The notes beneath the pieces were generated by a model. That model did not search any database and was not told the DNA's origin. It saw only the letters and a program-made list of their open reading frames with translations. Below are positions 16,031-23,485 of a stretch of 64,000 nt of DNA, piece by piece (the first letter of the stretch is position 1; each line of letters begins with the position of its first letter). Origin of the DNA: Cryobacterium sp. GrIS_2_6 (lineage in GTDB: Bacteria > Actinomycetota > Actinomycetes > Actinomycetales > Microbacteriaceae); assembly GCF_035984545.1 (NCBI RefSeq), contig NZ_JAXCHP010000001.1, positions 3,410,001 through 3,474,000 of the forward strand, in the 5' to 3' direction. The position numbers were made by a program, and so were the translations under genes.

Positions 16031-17461
16031 CTAGATCACGATGTTCAGCAGGAGCACGCCGGCGAGGCCCGTGACGGAGATGAGGCACTCCATGATCGTC
16101 CAGGTCTTCAGGGTCTGCCCGACGGTGGTGCCCAGGTATTCCTTCACGAGCCAGAATCCGGCGTCGTTGACGTGCGAGAGGAACAGCGAACCGGCTCCGA
16201 TGGCGAGAACCATCAGCGAGACATCCGTTGCGCCGAGGGTCGCTGCGACCGGGGCGAGGATACCGGCGGCGGTCACCGTTGCAACCGTGGCAGAACCCGT
16301 AGCGACGCGGATGAGCGCAGCGACGAACCAGGCCAGGAGCAGAATCGAGACGCTGCTGCCGGCGACGGCGTTCGCGATGACGGTTCCGATCCCGGTGTCG
16401 ATCAGGACCTGCTTGAAGCCGCCGCCCGCGCCGACGATGAGCAGGATCCCGGCGATCGGGGGCAGGGAGGCTGAGAGCGATGTGGAGACTGCGGTACGGG
16501 TCATGCCGCCGCCACGGGCGAAGAAGATCATGGCGTAGATCACGGCGAGGCCGAGGGCGATCATCGGGGTGCCGAGGAAGTCGAGCGCAGCGTTCAGCGG
16601 CGCGGTCGACCCCGGCGCGAGGGCGTCGGCGATCGAGCGGGCGAGCATCAGCACGACGGGCAGCAGGATGCCGCACAGGGTCACGAAGAAGCTCGGGCGC
16701 TTGCTGTGGGTCACTTCACCGGTGTCGGCTGTGGTGAGGAACAGTGCGGGTACGGGCACGTCGACCCAGCGGGCCGCGAACTTGCTGAAGACCGGGCCGG
16801 CGATGATGACGGTCGGGATGGCGATGAGCACGCCGATCGCGAGGGTCAGGCCGAGGTTGGCGCCCAGGGTCGTCACGGCGACGAGGGGGCCGGGGTGCGG
16901 CGGCACAAGGCCGTGCATGACCGAGAGGCCGGCGAGGGCCGGGATCGCGATACGGATCAGGGAGAGGCCGCTGCGGCGGGCGACGAGGATGATCACGGGG
17001 ATCAGGAGCACGAGGCCGACCTCGAAGAACATCGGCAGGCCGATCAGGCCGCCGATGAGCGCCATCACCCAGGGCAGGGTGCGGGTCGTCGACCGGCTCA
17101 CGAGGGAGTCGACGATCCGGTCGGCTCCGCCGGAGTCGGCGAGCAGCTTTCCGAACATGGCGCCGAAGCCGACGAGGATGCCGACGCTCGCCATCGTCGA
17201 GCCGAAGCCGGTGCTGAAGCTCGTCACGGCTGCGCTCGGGGCGAGTCCCGCGCCGACGCCGACGCCGACGGCGCCGATCGCGAGGGCGAGGAACGGGTGC
17301 ACGCGCAGCCAGGTGATGAGGGTGATGATGACGGCGATGCCGACGACGGCCGCGATGATCAGCTGGGCGTCACCGCTGGCCGGTTTGATCGGGTCGGCCG
17401 CGTGCACGACCAACTGGACCGCCGACTGTGTGGCCGTCTGAACCGCAAGGGCGAGATTCAT
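16031..17461 (-). CDS. gntP: Gluconate:H+ symporter, GntP family
   Basis: Inner-membrane permease of the GntP family with about 12-14 hydrophobic helices. Typical segments are VGILVGFGAMFGKLLADSGGADRI near residue 90, LPMFFEVGLVLLIP, PPHPGPLVAVTTLGANLG and the C-terminal DAGFWLVKEYLGTTVGQTLKTW. It imports gluconate (or a related sugar acid) with protons. ATG at 17461 is the choice with the best ribosome-binding site; in-frame starts at 17473 and 17500 are possible. The gene is divergent from an FCD-type GntR regulator, and a palindrome in the shared region is the likely operator. Confidence 0.92.
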   Translation of the reverse strand: MNLALAVQTATQSAVQLVVHAADPIKPASGDAQLIIAAVVGIAVIITLITWLRVHPFLALAIGAVGVGVGAGLAPSAAVTSFSTGFGSTMASVGILVGFGAMFGKLLADSGGADRIVDSLVSRSTTRTLPWVMALIGGLIGLPMFFEVGLVLLIPVIILVARRSGLSLIRIAIPALAGLSVMHGLVPPHPGPLVAVTTLGANLGLTLAIGVLIAIPTVIIAGPVFSKFAARWVDVPVPALFLTTADTGEVTHSKRPSFFVTLCGILLPVVLMLARSIADALAPGSTAPLNAALDFLGTPMIALGLAVIYAMIFFARGGGMTRTAVSTSLSASLPPIAGILLIVGAGGGFKQVLIDTGIGTVIANAVAGSSVSILLLAWFVAALIRVATGSATVATVTAAGILAPVAATLGATDVSLMVLAIGAGSLFLSHVNDAGFWLVKEYLGTTVGQTLKTWTIMECLISVTGLAGVLLLNIVI

Positions 17462-17520
17462 CTCAGATTCCATTCCGAGGCCGCGTCTCTGCGACCCCAT
17501 CGTCAAAAAATTAGCAATAG

Positions 17521-17534
17521 TCTGATAAATCAGA
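17521..17534. promoter_or_regulatory. Candidate GntR-type operator between gntP and its regulator
   Basis: TCTGAT-AA-ATCAGA is a perfect inverted repeat with a 2-base centre. It lies in an AT-rich patch (ATTAGCAATAG before it, TAATTGAG after it) in an otherwise GC-rich genome, about 60 bases upstream of the gntP ATG. Its size and symmetry fit sites of FadR-subfamily regulators, and the adjacent gene is such a regulator. Confidence 0.7.
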
Positions 17535-17659
17535 TAATTGAGTGTTGCACAGGATGTGCGAGCGCGCCACCCCCCGAATCGCGTCGACGCCCGCGTGGTG
17601 GGTACGATCTCGGTGGGGCCCCCGAGACCTCCCGGCTACGCCAAAGGAAAGAAGTGCAG

Positions 17660-18394
17660 ATGCAGAGCGGCACCGTCACGGATTCCCAGCGTGTGGGTGG
17701 CCTGCACGCGCGGGTGGTCAATGCCGTCGGCCAGTCGATCGTGGATGCGCGCTACGCACCCGGCGACATCCTGAACCTCGACGAACTCAGTGAGACCTTT
17801 GCGGTCTCCCGGTCGGTGCTGCGTGAGGCGATGCGGGTTCTGCAGTCACTGGGAATGATCGAGCCGCGGCAGCGGGTCGGAACGCAGGTGCTGCCCCGCA
17901 CCTCTTGGGAACTGATGAACCCGCAGATCATCGTCTGGCGTGGCCGCGGGTCCGAGTACTTCACCCAGATGCGCGAGATGCTTGAAATGCGCCTCGGAAT
18001 CGAGCCCGTCGCCGCCCGGCTCAGCGCGCATGCCATGACGGACGAGCAACTCGCGGCGGTCAAGGCGGCCGCGAACGCAATGGTCATCGCCGACCGCGAC
18101 GGTGACGGTCGCGGCTTCCTCGAGGCCGACATCGACTTCCACACCCTGATCCTGCGCGGCTCCGGAAATGCCGTGATGGGGCACTTCGCGAGCACTGTTG
18201 CCGCACTGCTCCGTACCCGCGAAGAGGAAAAACGGTTCACGATCACCTCGTACACGCCGCCGTCGGCGCACCGCCACCACGAGCTCGCGCACGCGCTCGC
18301 CGTGCGCGACGGGGAGGCCGCCTTCCGCTGGTCGTTCGCCACGATCGAGGCGACACTCGCCGAGTTCATGGCGGAGTCTCCCCGTCAGGCCTGA
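17660..18394 (+). CDS. FadR-subfamily (FCD) GntR transcriptional regulator
   Basis: DNA-binding regulator of 244 residues. The N-terminal winged helix-turn-helix covers about residues 10-75 (LNLDELSETFAVSRSVLREAMRVLQSLGMI). A C-terminal FCD ligand domain contains metal/ligand-type residues in EADIDFHTLILRGSGN and PPSAHRHHELAHAL. Such proteins bind small acids. Position opposite the gluconate permease suggests that it represses gntP-gntK until gluconate or 6-phosphogluconate is present. ATG at 17660 was chosen because AAAGGAAAG lies upstream and because the extended frame before it is only the shadow of the permease. A TACGAT -10-like hexamer lies at 17603-17608. Confidence 0.94.
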   Translation: MQSGTVTDSQRVGGLHARVVNAVGQSIVDARYAPGDILNLDELSETFAVSRSVLREAMRVLQSLGMIEPRQRVGTQVLPRTSWELMNPQIIVWRGRGSEYFTQMREMLEMRLGIEPVAARLSAHAMTDEQLAAVKAAANAMVIADRDGDGRGFLEADIDFHTLILRGSGNAVMGHFASTVAALLRTREEEKRFTITSYTPPSAHRHHELAHALAVRDGEAAFRWSFATIEATLAEFMAESPRQA

Positions 18395-18579
18395 GGCCGG
18401 GTACCCCGCCCCGCGGATCACGGACGTTTCTGATCCAGCGGATTCTCCTCACCAGGCGCCTGATCAGGAGGGGTTTCCACAGACCTGAGCCTTGCTCAAA
18501 GAATGTCGGTGGTCGGTCGTAATGTGGGGGCATGACCAACCTCCCGGAGTCGCCCGCTTCACCCGATCAGCCGCCTGGC

Positions 18580-18639
18580 GACCCGGTGCAGGACGACCCG
18601 GTGCAGGACGACCCGGTGCAGGACGACCCGGTGCGGGAC
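18580..18639 (+). repeat. Four 15-bp tandem repeats at the start of the HNH gene
   Basis: The unit GACCCGGTGCAGGAC occurs four times in a row (the last copy has one change) and encodes DPVQD repeats. It precedes the poly-G tract. Such arrays can change copy number by slippage. Confidence 0.9.
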
Positions 18640-18648
18640 GGTGTGCTA

Positions 18649-18656
18649 GGGGGGGG
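18649..18656 (+). repeat. Poly-G tract (8 G) at a frame break
   Basis: Eight consecutive G residues separate the ATG-led frame starting at 18532 from the frame of the DUF222 domain. One additional G would join them into one continuous protein. This is either a natural slippage site or an assembly error. Confidence 0.85.
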
Positions 18657-18665
18657 TTGCGGTCA

Positions 18666-20312
18666 ATGGCGGATGTCGTCACCGGGCTGGGCGGTTCGTC
18701 CGCCGCTGTCGACACGCTCAGTGACGAGGCGGTGCTTGAAGGGCACGTGTTGATCGCGGGGGCCCGGCGGGCCTTGGACACCCAGGCGGCGTGGTTCGCG
18801 GCGACCCTTGCAAGGCGGTCCCGGCCGGAACTCGGGGGGCAAGGCCTCGCGGCCCGGCAGGGGTTCCGGACCCCGGAAGACCTGCTGCAGGCAATTTCCG
18901 GGTCGAGCAAGGGTGACGTGGGCAAGCTTCTCGCGGTCGGCCGGTGGCTCGCGGAGACCGACGCCGCCGAGAAGGCCGCCCGGGAAGCCGCCGACGCTCA
19001 GAAGCTGCTCGATGAGACTCCGCCCCTGGACGGGACGGCCTCGGACCCACCGCCTGCCGACCTGCCGGTTCCTGCGGCCGCGGTGCCGCCGTGGCACGCC
19101 CCGATCGGCCGGGCCCTCCGTGAGGGTTGGCTCAGTGTCGAGAAGGCGGACTCACTCCGCAAAGGCCTCGGCGACCTGGACCGGGCGATCACCGCGGAGA
19201 AACTCGCGACAGCGCTCGCCCGGCTCCTCGGCGAGGCGCGAACGTTGAACGCTGACCAGTTGTTCAAGCGGGCCCGCCGGGTGCGGGACGTGCTCGATGA
19301 GGCCGGCATCGCCGCCCGGGAGAAAGCCGTCTACGACGACCGGTCCCTGCGGTTCTGGCGCCTCTCCACCGGTCAGGTGCGCATGGTCGGCCTGTTCGCC
19401 CCGGAAGACGGCGAGTACCTGATCAGCACCTACGACGCCATCACCAGTCCTCGCCGGGGTGGGGTTCGGTTCGTGGACAAGGTCCAGGCGGCGTGGGCGA
19501 GGCGGGTGCAGGACGACCCGCGCAGCACCGAGCAGCTCACCGCCGACGGATTCCTTGCCTTGATCAAACTCGGCGTGAAGGCCGACCCGAAACGCATCGC
19601 CGGCGGACGAAGCCCCGCAGTCCGCATGGTCACCATCCGCCCCACCGGCACCACAGCCATTGGGACCGCACCGACCGGGACCTGGCCGACCGGCACCACG
19701 CCGACTGGAATAGCACCGCAGGGCACAGCATCGGCCGGCCCCGAGCCGATCGTGTCCGGCCGGACCGGGCCCGTTCCCGAAGCCGCGGCCCCATCCGCAA
19801 CCGGGCCCACAGCCGAACCCACCGATGATGCCGGGGCGGAGCGTGGAGCCGAGGCGCCCGCGCTCCAGCCGGGCGTGATCGAGGGGACCGCGGTCACGGT
19901 CTCCCCCGAAACCCTCGAACGCACCCTCTGCAACACCGGGATCCTCGACGTCACCTTCGACGACCACGGCAGCGGTATCGACCTCGGCCGCGAACAACGC
20001 ACCTTCAGCCCCGCCCAACGCACGGCCCTCGCCATTCGTGACGGCGGCTGCATGTGGCCCGGCTGCGACCGACCACCCTCCTGGACGGAAACCCACCACA
20101 TCCAACACTGGAAGGACGACACCGGGCAGACCAACCTCGACGACGGCATCCTGCTCTGCCGGGCCGACCACCTCAGGCTCCACAACGAACACTGGCGCAT
20201 CACCCGCGACCACAACAGCCGATACTGGCTGACCCCGCCACCCGGACTCGACCCCGAGCAGCAACCCATCCTGCTCACCAGCAAGAACACGATCCTCCGC
20301 GACAACGACTGA
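18666..20312 (+). CDS. DUF222 domain HNH endonuclease-like protein (possible N-terminal frameshift)
   Basis: Actinobacterial DUF222/HNH protein. The in-frame ATG at 18666 gives 548 residues. The N-terminal two thirds is DUF222 (helical; VLIAGARRALDTQAAWFAATLARRSR and EKADSLRKGLGDLDRAI). A Pro/Thr/Gly-rich linker with repeated PTGT units follows (about residues 325-380), then a C-terminal HNH nuclease domain with CMWPGCDRPPSWTETHHIQHW and CRADHLRLHNEHW, so all zinc and catalytic residues are present. A better natural start may be ATG 18532: it has a TAATGT -10 hexamer 8 bases before it, typical of leaderless genes. That frame meets this one only if the G8 tract gains one G. These genes occur in many copies in Microbacteriaceae; their biological role is not established. 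Confidence 0.85.
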   Translation: MADVVTGLGGSSAAVDTLSDEAVLEGHVLIAGARRALDTQAAWFAATLARRSRPELGGQGLAARQGFRTPEDLLQAISGSSKGDVGKLLAVGRWLAETDAAEKAAREAADAQKLLDETPPLDGTASDPPPADLPVPAAAVPPWHAPIGRALREGWLSVEKADSLRKGLGDLDRAITAEKLATALARLLGEARTLNADQLFKRARRVRDVLDEAGIAAREKAVYDDRSLRFWRLSTGQVRMVGLFAPEDGEYLISTYDAITSPRRGGVRFVDKVQAAWARRVQDDPRSTEQLTADGFLALIKLGVKADPKRIAGGRSPAVRMVTIRPTGTTAIGTAPTGTWPTGTTPTGIAPQGTASAGPEPIVSGRTGPVPEAAAPSATGPTAEPTDDAGAERGAEAPALQPGVIEGTAVTVSPETLERTLCNTGILDVTFDDHGSGIDLGREQRTFSPAQRTALAIRDGGCMWPGCDRPPSWTETHHIQHWKDDTGQTNLDDGILLCRADHLRLHNEHWRITRDHNSRYWLTPPPGLDPEQQPILLTSKNTILRDND

Positions 20313-20363
20313 AGCAGGGCAGATGGGCATCGGCCCGGTGGCGGGGCGAGCGCCGGTGGAGGC

Positions 20364-20398
20364 TCAGCCGTCAGCCGTCAGCCGTCAGCCGTCAGCCG
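20364..20398. repeat. Five 7-bp tandem repeats (TCAGCCG)
   Basis: TCAGCCG repeated five times without a break, in the 200-bp space between two convergent genes. There is no associated gene and no stem structure; it is probably a slippage-prone satellite. Confidence 0.9.
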
Positions 20399-20514
20399 TG
20401 AGTCGTTGGCAACCGGGAGCCACCGGTGGCCCGGGCCGCATAGAAGTGCCGGGGCCAGAACGCAGCGCCGGGCCCGCGAGCAGGAGGGGCGGCTGCCGGG
20501 CGTCGCTCATGCGG

Positions 20515-21807
20515 TCAGAGCCGGGCGAGCCGCTCGATGTCCTCGAGGAACTCGGCTGCGACCTGCGGCGAGACCGTGGTACGGGTGGCACGGATCGCAG
20601 CGAGGTAGTCCTCGGTCCGGGGGCCGCTCGGCGCATCCGCTGGGACATCGTCCGCGGTGAAGAGTGCCCGTTCGAGTGCCTCCTGCGAAGCGCGGCGGGC
20701 CGCGTACTCGATATCGGCGGGCGAGAAGCCCTCGCTCGCGGTGACGAGGGCCCGGAAGTCGACCGTGCCGGCGACGAGCGCCGGCACGTAGCCGGCCCAG
20801 ATGGCCGCGCGCGCCGCGGCATCCGGAAGCCCGATCGGGATGACGTAGTCGAAGCGTCCGTGCCGGAGCAGTGCGGAGTCGAGGGCGCGGATGAAGTTGG
20901 TCGCGCAGACCAGGAGGCGCCCCGGCCGCTCACGGAATGCCGGGATGATCTTGAGCAACTCGTTGGTGACGCCCTGAAGCGGCGACGGCGGTTCGCCGCC
21001 GCGCTGGGCCGCGATCTCCTCGACCTCGTCGATGAAAACCACGGCGTGCTCGAGTTCGGAGATCTTGAGGAAGGTCTCCCGCAGCGCGCCGGCAAGTCCC
21101 TTCGGGTCGCCGGCCAGCCGGGAGGGGAAGACCTCCACGAAGGGCCACTCGAGCCGGGACGCGATCGCCTTGGCGAAGGTGGTCTTGCCCGTTCCGGGAG
21201 GGCCGAAGAGCACGACGGCCTTGGGCGGAACGACCCCGTACTGTTCGGCGAGGTCCGGTTCGGCGAGCGGCATCACGAGCCGGCGCTCGAGGAGTTCCTT
21301 CTCGGCGCGCATGCCGCCGACGGCCGCCCAGAGGTCGCGCGGCAGGATGCGCCCGCCGAGCTCGCCGAGCGCCTTCAGTCCCTCGCGCTGCACCGGGATC
21401 TCGCGCTCGAAGTAGCTCAGCTGCTTCTTGACGACGAAGCCGCGGTTGAGGAAGGCGTCGACCCGGCTCTCGGTCTCCGGCATCAGCGCCGAGAGCTTTG
21501 TCAGGCCGTGCGGGGCCATCTTCGATTCGAGTGCCGCGAGCATGGCCGTGCCGATGCCCTGGCTTTGCCAGGACTGCGCGGTCGCGAGGAACACGATCCA
21601 GCCCTGGGCATGCGCAGCACGGCCGACGGCGGCCCCGATGACGTCGTCGCCGTGCATGGCGACGACGGCGTGGTCCTTCTGGCAGGAGGCGAGCACTTCG
21701 GCCAGGCCGTAGACCGGTTCGGTCTTGGTCGCGGTGACCTCCTGCCAGAGCCGGAGGATCCCATCGAGGTCGTCAGCGTGGAAATCGCGGATCCGCCAGC
21801 CGGTCAT
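20515..21807 (-). CDS. GNAT acetyltransferase - AAA+ ATPase fusion protein
   Basis: Fusion protein of 430 residues. The N-terminal 135 residues form a GNAT N-acetyltransferase domain (acetyl-CoA loop around QSWQSQGIGTAML). Residues 170-430 form an AAA+ ATPase of the FtsH/spastin type: Walker A GPPGTGKTT, Walker B AVVFIDEVEE, sensor LLVCATNF, arginine finger in RHGRFDYVIP, and the C-terminal helical lid (GFSPADIEYAARRAS). AAA+ proteins remodel or unfold partners using ATP. Joining one to an acetyltransferase suggests that acetylation and remodelling act on the same target; this is inference. ATG at 21807 is preferred because AAGGAG precedes it. No operon partner is visible. Confidence 0.88.
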   Translation of the reverse strand: MTGWRIRDFHADDLDGILRLWQEVTATKTEPVYGLAEVLASCQKDHAVVAMHGDDVIGAAVGRAAHAQGWIVFLATAQSWQSQGIGTAMLAALESKMAPHGLTKLSALMPETESRVDAFLNRGFVVKKQLSYFEREIPVQREGLKALGELGGRILPRDLWAAVGGMRAEKELLERRLVMPLAEPDLAEQYGVVPPKAVVLFGPPGTGKTTFAKAIASRLEWPFVEVFPSRLAGDPKGLAGALRETFLKISELEHAVVFIDEVEEIAAQRGGEPPSPLQGVTNELLKIIPAFRERPGRLLVCATNFIRALDSALLRHGRFDYVIPIGLPDAAARAAIWAGYVPALVAGTVDFRALVTASEGFSPADIEYAARRASQEALERALFTADDVPADAPSGPRTEDYLAAIRATRTTVSPQVAAEFLEDIERLARL

Positions 21808-21951
21808 GGTGCTCCTTCGCACGGGAATGTCTGTTCCCACAATCTAGGGCACTCGCCCCTTGAGGGCGCGTGACCGCGCAGCGTAACATTTCGTAACGTG
21901 GACGCCACGGTCATCAGCCGGCATGGACCGACGCCGGGCTTCCGGAGCGGG

Positions 21952-22392
21952 ATGACTGAAATGATGAGCATGACAGCACGGATGATGGACTCTTCGACGG
22001 CGATGAAGAGCATGAGCGGCCTCGACATGGCGGCGATGCAGGACATGATCGAGTGTTGCAGCGCGTGCGAGCAGGCCTGTACGGTCTGCGCCGACGACAT
22101 GATGGCCATGGGCATGACCGGCATGTCGAAGTGCATGAGCATGTGCCTCGACTGCGCCGATATGACCCACGCGATGATGCGAATGATGCTGCGCCCCTCC
22201 GGCTACGACATGCAGGTCATGTTGGCCCAGATGGATGCCTGCATGAAGATGTGCATGGCCTGCGCCGACGAGTGCATGATGCACGCCGAAACGAGCGAAG
22301 AGTGCAAGATGTGCGCTGAGGCCTGCCGTCAGTGCGCGGCCGCGTGCGAACGGATGATGTCGGCGATGAAGTCCATGATGCCGATGGCGTAA
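21952..22392 (+). CDS. Met/Cys-rich four-helix-bundle copper-binding protein (Csp-like)
   Basis: Small protein of 146 residues (164 if the GTG at 21898 is used), extremely rich in Met and Cys. The Cys pattern CCSACEQACTVCADD, CMSMCLDCADM, CMKMCMACADEC, CKMCAEACRQCAAACERM is that of the four-helix-bundle copper storage proteins (Csp/DUF326), which hold many Cu(I) ions inside the bundle. Met-rich segments (MTEMMSMTARMM and MMSAMKSMMPMA) at both ends add soft ligands. There is no signal peptide, so it should act in the cytosol as a copper store or detoxifier. ATG 21952 has GGAGCGGG just upstream. No copper regulator or pump is adjacent. Confidence 0.9.
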   Translation: MTEMMSMTARMMDSSTAMKSMSGLDMAAMQDMIECCSACEQACTVCADDMMAMGMTGMSKCMSMCLDCADMTHAMMRMMLRPSGYDMQVMLAQMDACMKMCMACADECMMHAETSEECKMCAEACRQCAAACERMMSAMKSMMPMA

Positions 22393-22404
22393 AGCAGAGG
22401 TCCC

Positions 22405-22779
22405 TTAGGACAGCCCGACGAGGTCGGAGAAAGCCAACAGCTCGACCGGCGCCAGGAGCACGTTCACGCGCTCGGCTCCGATCGCGAGCACGTGATAGAC
22501 GTCGTGAAGTGCGACTGGTTCACCGACGGAGGCCGAGGCGCCGAGGTCCGCGTGGTTCCACACCCAGACCTTGGCGTGATCGTCGAGGGTCGTCAACGAG
22601 ATCCAGCCCGAGTGGGTGACGGCGGTCACGATCGCGTCGCGCCACTTGCTCGGCGTCGCCGCAGACACGCGCTGCTGGATCAGCGGAAGGGCATGACCCG
22701 GTGCACTGCCGGTGCACGTGTGACCCTGTGAGCAGTCGGGACGCGGGATCTTCCGGAGAGTGGGGTGCTGCGGGGTCAT
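22405..22779 (-). CDS. Conserved-looking hypothetical protein
   Basis: Protein of 124 residues that I do not recognise. It has a short N-terminal region with two Cys (DCSQGHTC), then a compact, probably alpha/beta domain (WRDAIVTAVTHSGWISLTTLD, AKVWVWNHADLG, VALHDVYHVLAIG). The two Trp/His strands suggest a small globular fold. There is no signal peptide or membrane segment. It is convergent with the copper protein gene, with stops 12 bases apart, and is not clearly in an operon. Its frame has better amino-acid composition than the overlapping plus-strand frames, but function is unknown. Confidence 0.6.
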   Translation of the reverse strand: MTPQHPTLRKIPRPDCSQGHTCTGSAPGHALPLIQQRVSAATPSKWRDAIVTAVTHSGWISLTTLDDHAKVWVWNHADLGASASVGEPVALHDVYHVLAIGAERVNVLLAPVELLAFSDLVGLS

Positions 22780-23079
22780 TGCGGTCTCTGTCCCTTCGTG
22801 TCGCGGTGTCGCTCTCGGTTGTCAGCCAGCCTAGGTCGGCGACCGGCGGATGTCCCGGCATCCGTCACGCAAGGAAACAATGCGGCCCCGCCGTTCAGGC
22901 CTCCCTCGATGACCGGATTCCGATCGGCAGATGTACCATGAATGTGCGATCCCGTCCACCGATAGTGATGGGTCGGGTTTCCATCCACGGATGCGAAACC
23001 GTGTCAATCTCGATCGCTCACACATTGAACCAGGCTCAGCGGCGCGCCGTTCATCAACCGTTTGAGACTGAGAGAACCC
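22780..23079. other. 300-bp intergenic region, divergent promoters expected
   Basis: It separates the minus-strand hypothetical gene from two tiny plus-strand genes. It is less GC-rich than its neighbours. I see no RNA gene or clear palindrome. Promoters for both directions must lie here, but no hexamer pair is convincing. Confidence 0.4.
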
Positions 23080-23205
23080 ATGGCCGACGTGACGAAGAAC
23101 TCCACCATCCACTACGTATCCACCGTGCGCTGGTCGGCGCTCAAGCGCGAGTTCGCTGCCCGCCGCGGTCCGGTCGCGACGACGCGTGACGACGACGAGG
23201 ACTGA
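23080..23205 (+). CDS. Tiny protein (41 aa) with RW..LKRE motif
   Basis: A 41-residue protein with start ATG preceded by GAGAG. The core TVRWSALKREFAARRG resembles LPRWNELKREYNLRH in the next gene, and it ends in an acidic DDDED tail. I know no family with this motif. The stop is 7 bases before the GTG of the second tiny protein, so they are one unit. Shared motif and tandem placement argue that both are real genes that arose by duplication. The short basic, probably helical core could bind nucleic acid or a partner protein; that is speculation. Confidence 0.6.
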   Translation: MADVTKNSTIHYVSTVRWSALKREFAARRGPVATTRDDDED

Positions 23206-23212
23206 GACCACC

Positions 23213-23398
23213 GTGTCCGAAGCGCAATCGTCAGGCGAACCCAACGCGGCCTCGCCGGCCAACCAGGTCTCGCTGCCGCGCTGGAATGAACTCAAGCGCG
23301 AGTACAACCTGCGGCACAAGTCACTGATGCGGTACTCCGCTCCCGCTGCGGATACCGCGACGTCCGCGGCGACGAGCCCGGATGACCCCGCCAGCTGA
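23213..23398 (+). CDS. Tiny protein (61 aa), relative of the preceding one
   Basis: A 61-residue protein with a GTG start 7 bases after the preceding stop. An unstructured Ser/Pro/Ala-rich N-terminus is followed by RWNELKREYNLRHKSLMRY and a Ser/Ala/Thr-rich tail. The centre aligns with the RW..LKRE(F/Y) core of the 41-residue protein, with two residues between RW and LKRE in both. No signal peptide or membrane segment is present. The large GGDEF/EAL protein gene follows after about 90 bases, but a link is not shown. Confidence 0.6.
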   Translation: MSEAQSSGEPNAASPANQVSLPRWNELKREYNLRHKSLMRYSAPAADTATSAATSPDDPAS

Positions 23399-23485
23399 CC
23401 GACCGCTGTACCCTCAGCCCGCTGAGCAGCCGGCTCCAGACCGCCTCGTGTGCGGGTCCAGTCGATAGTATGCAACCAGGGGGCG

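Noticed and set aside
16706..17659. Open frame extending the GntR regulator upstream
   Set aside because: This part overlaps the permease in another frame and has shadow composition; ATG 17660 has a ribosome-binding site.
20364..20398. Repeat arrays (here and at 18580 and 55805) as CRISPR
   Set aside because: Units are 7-15 bp with no spacers and there are no cas genes.
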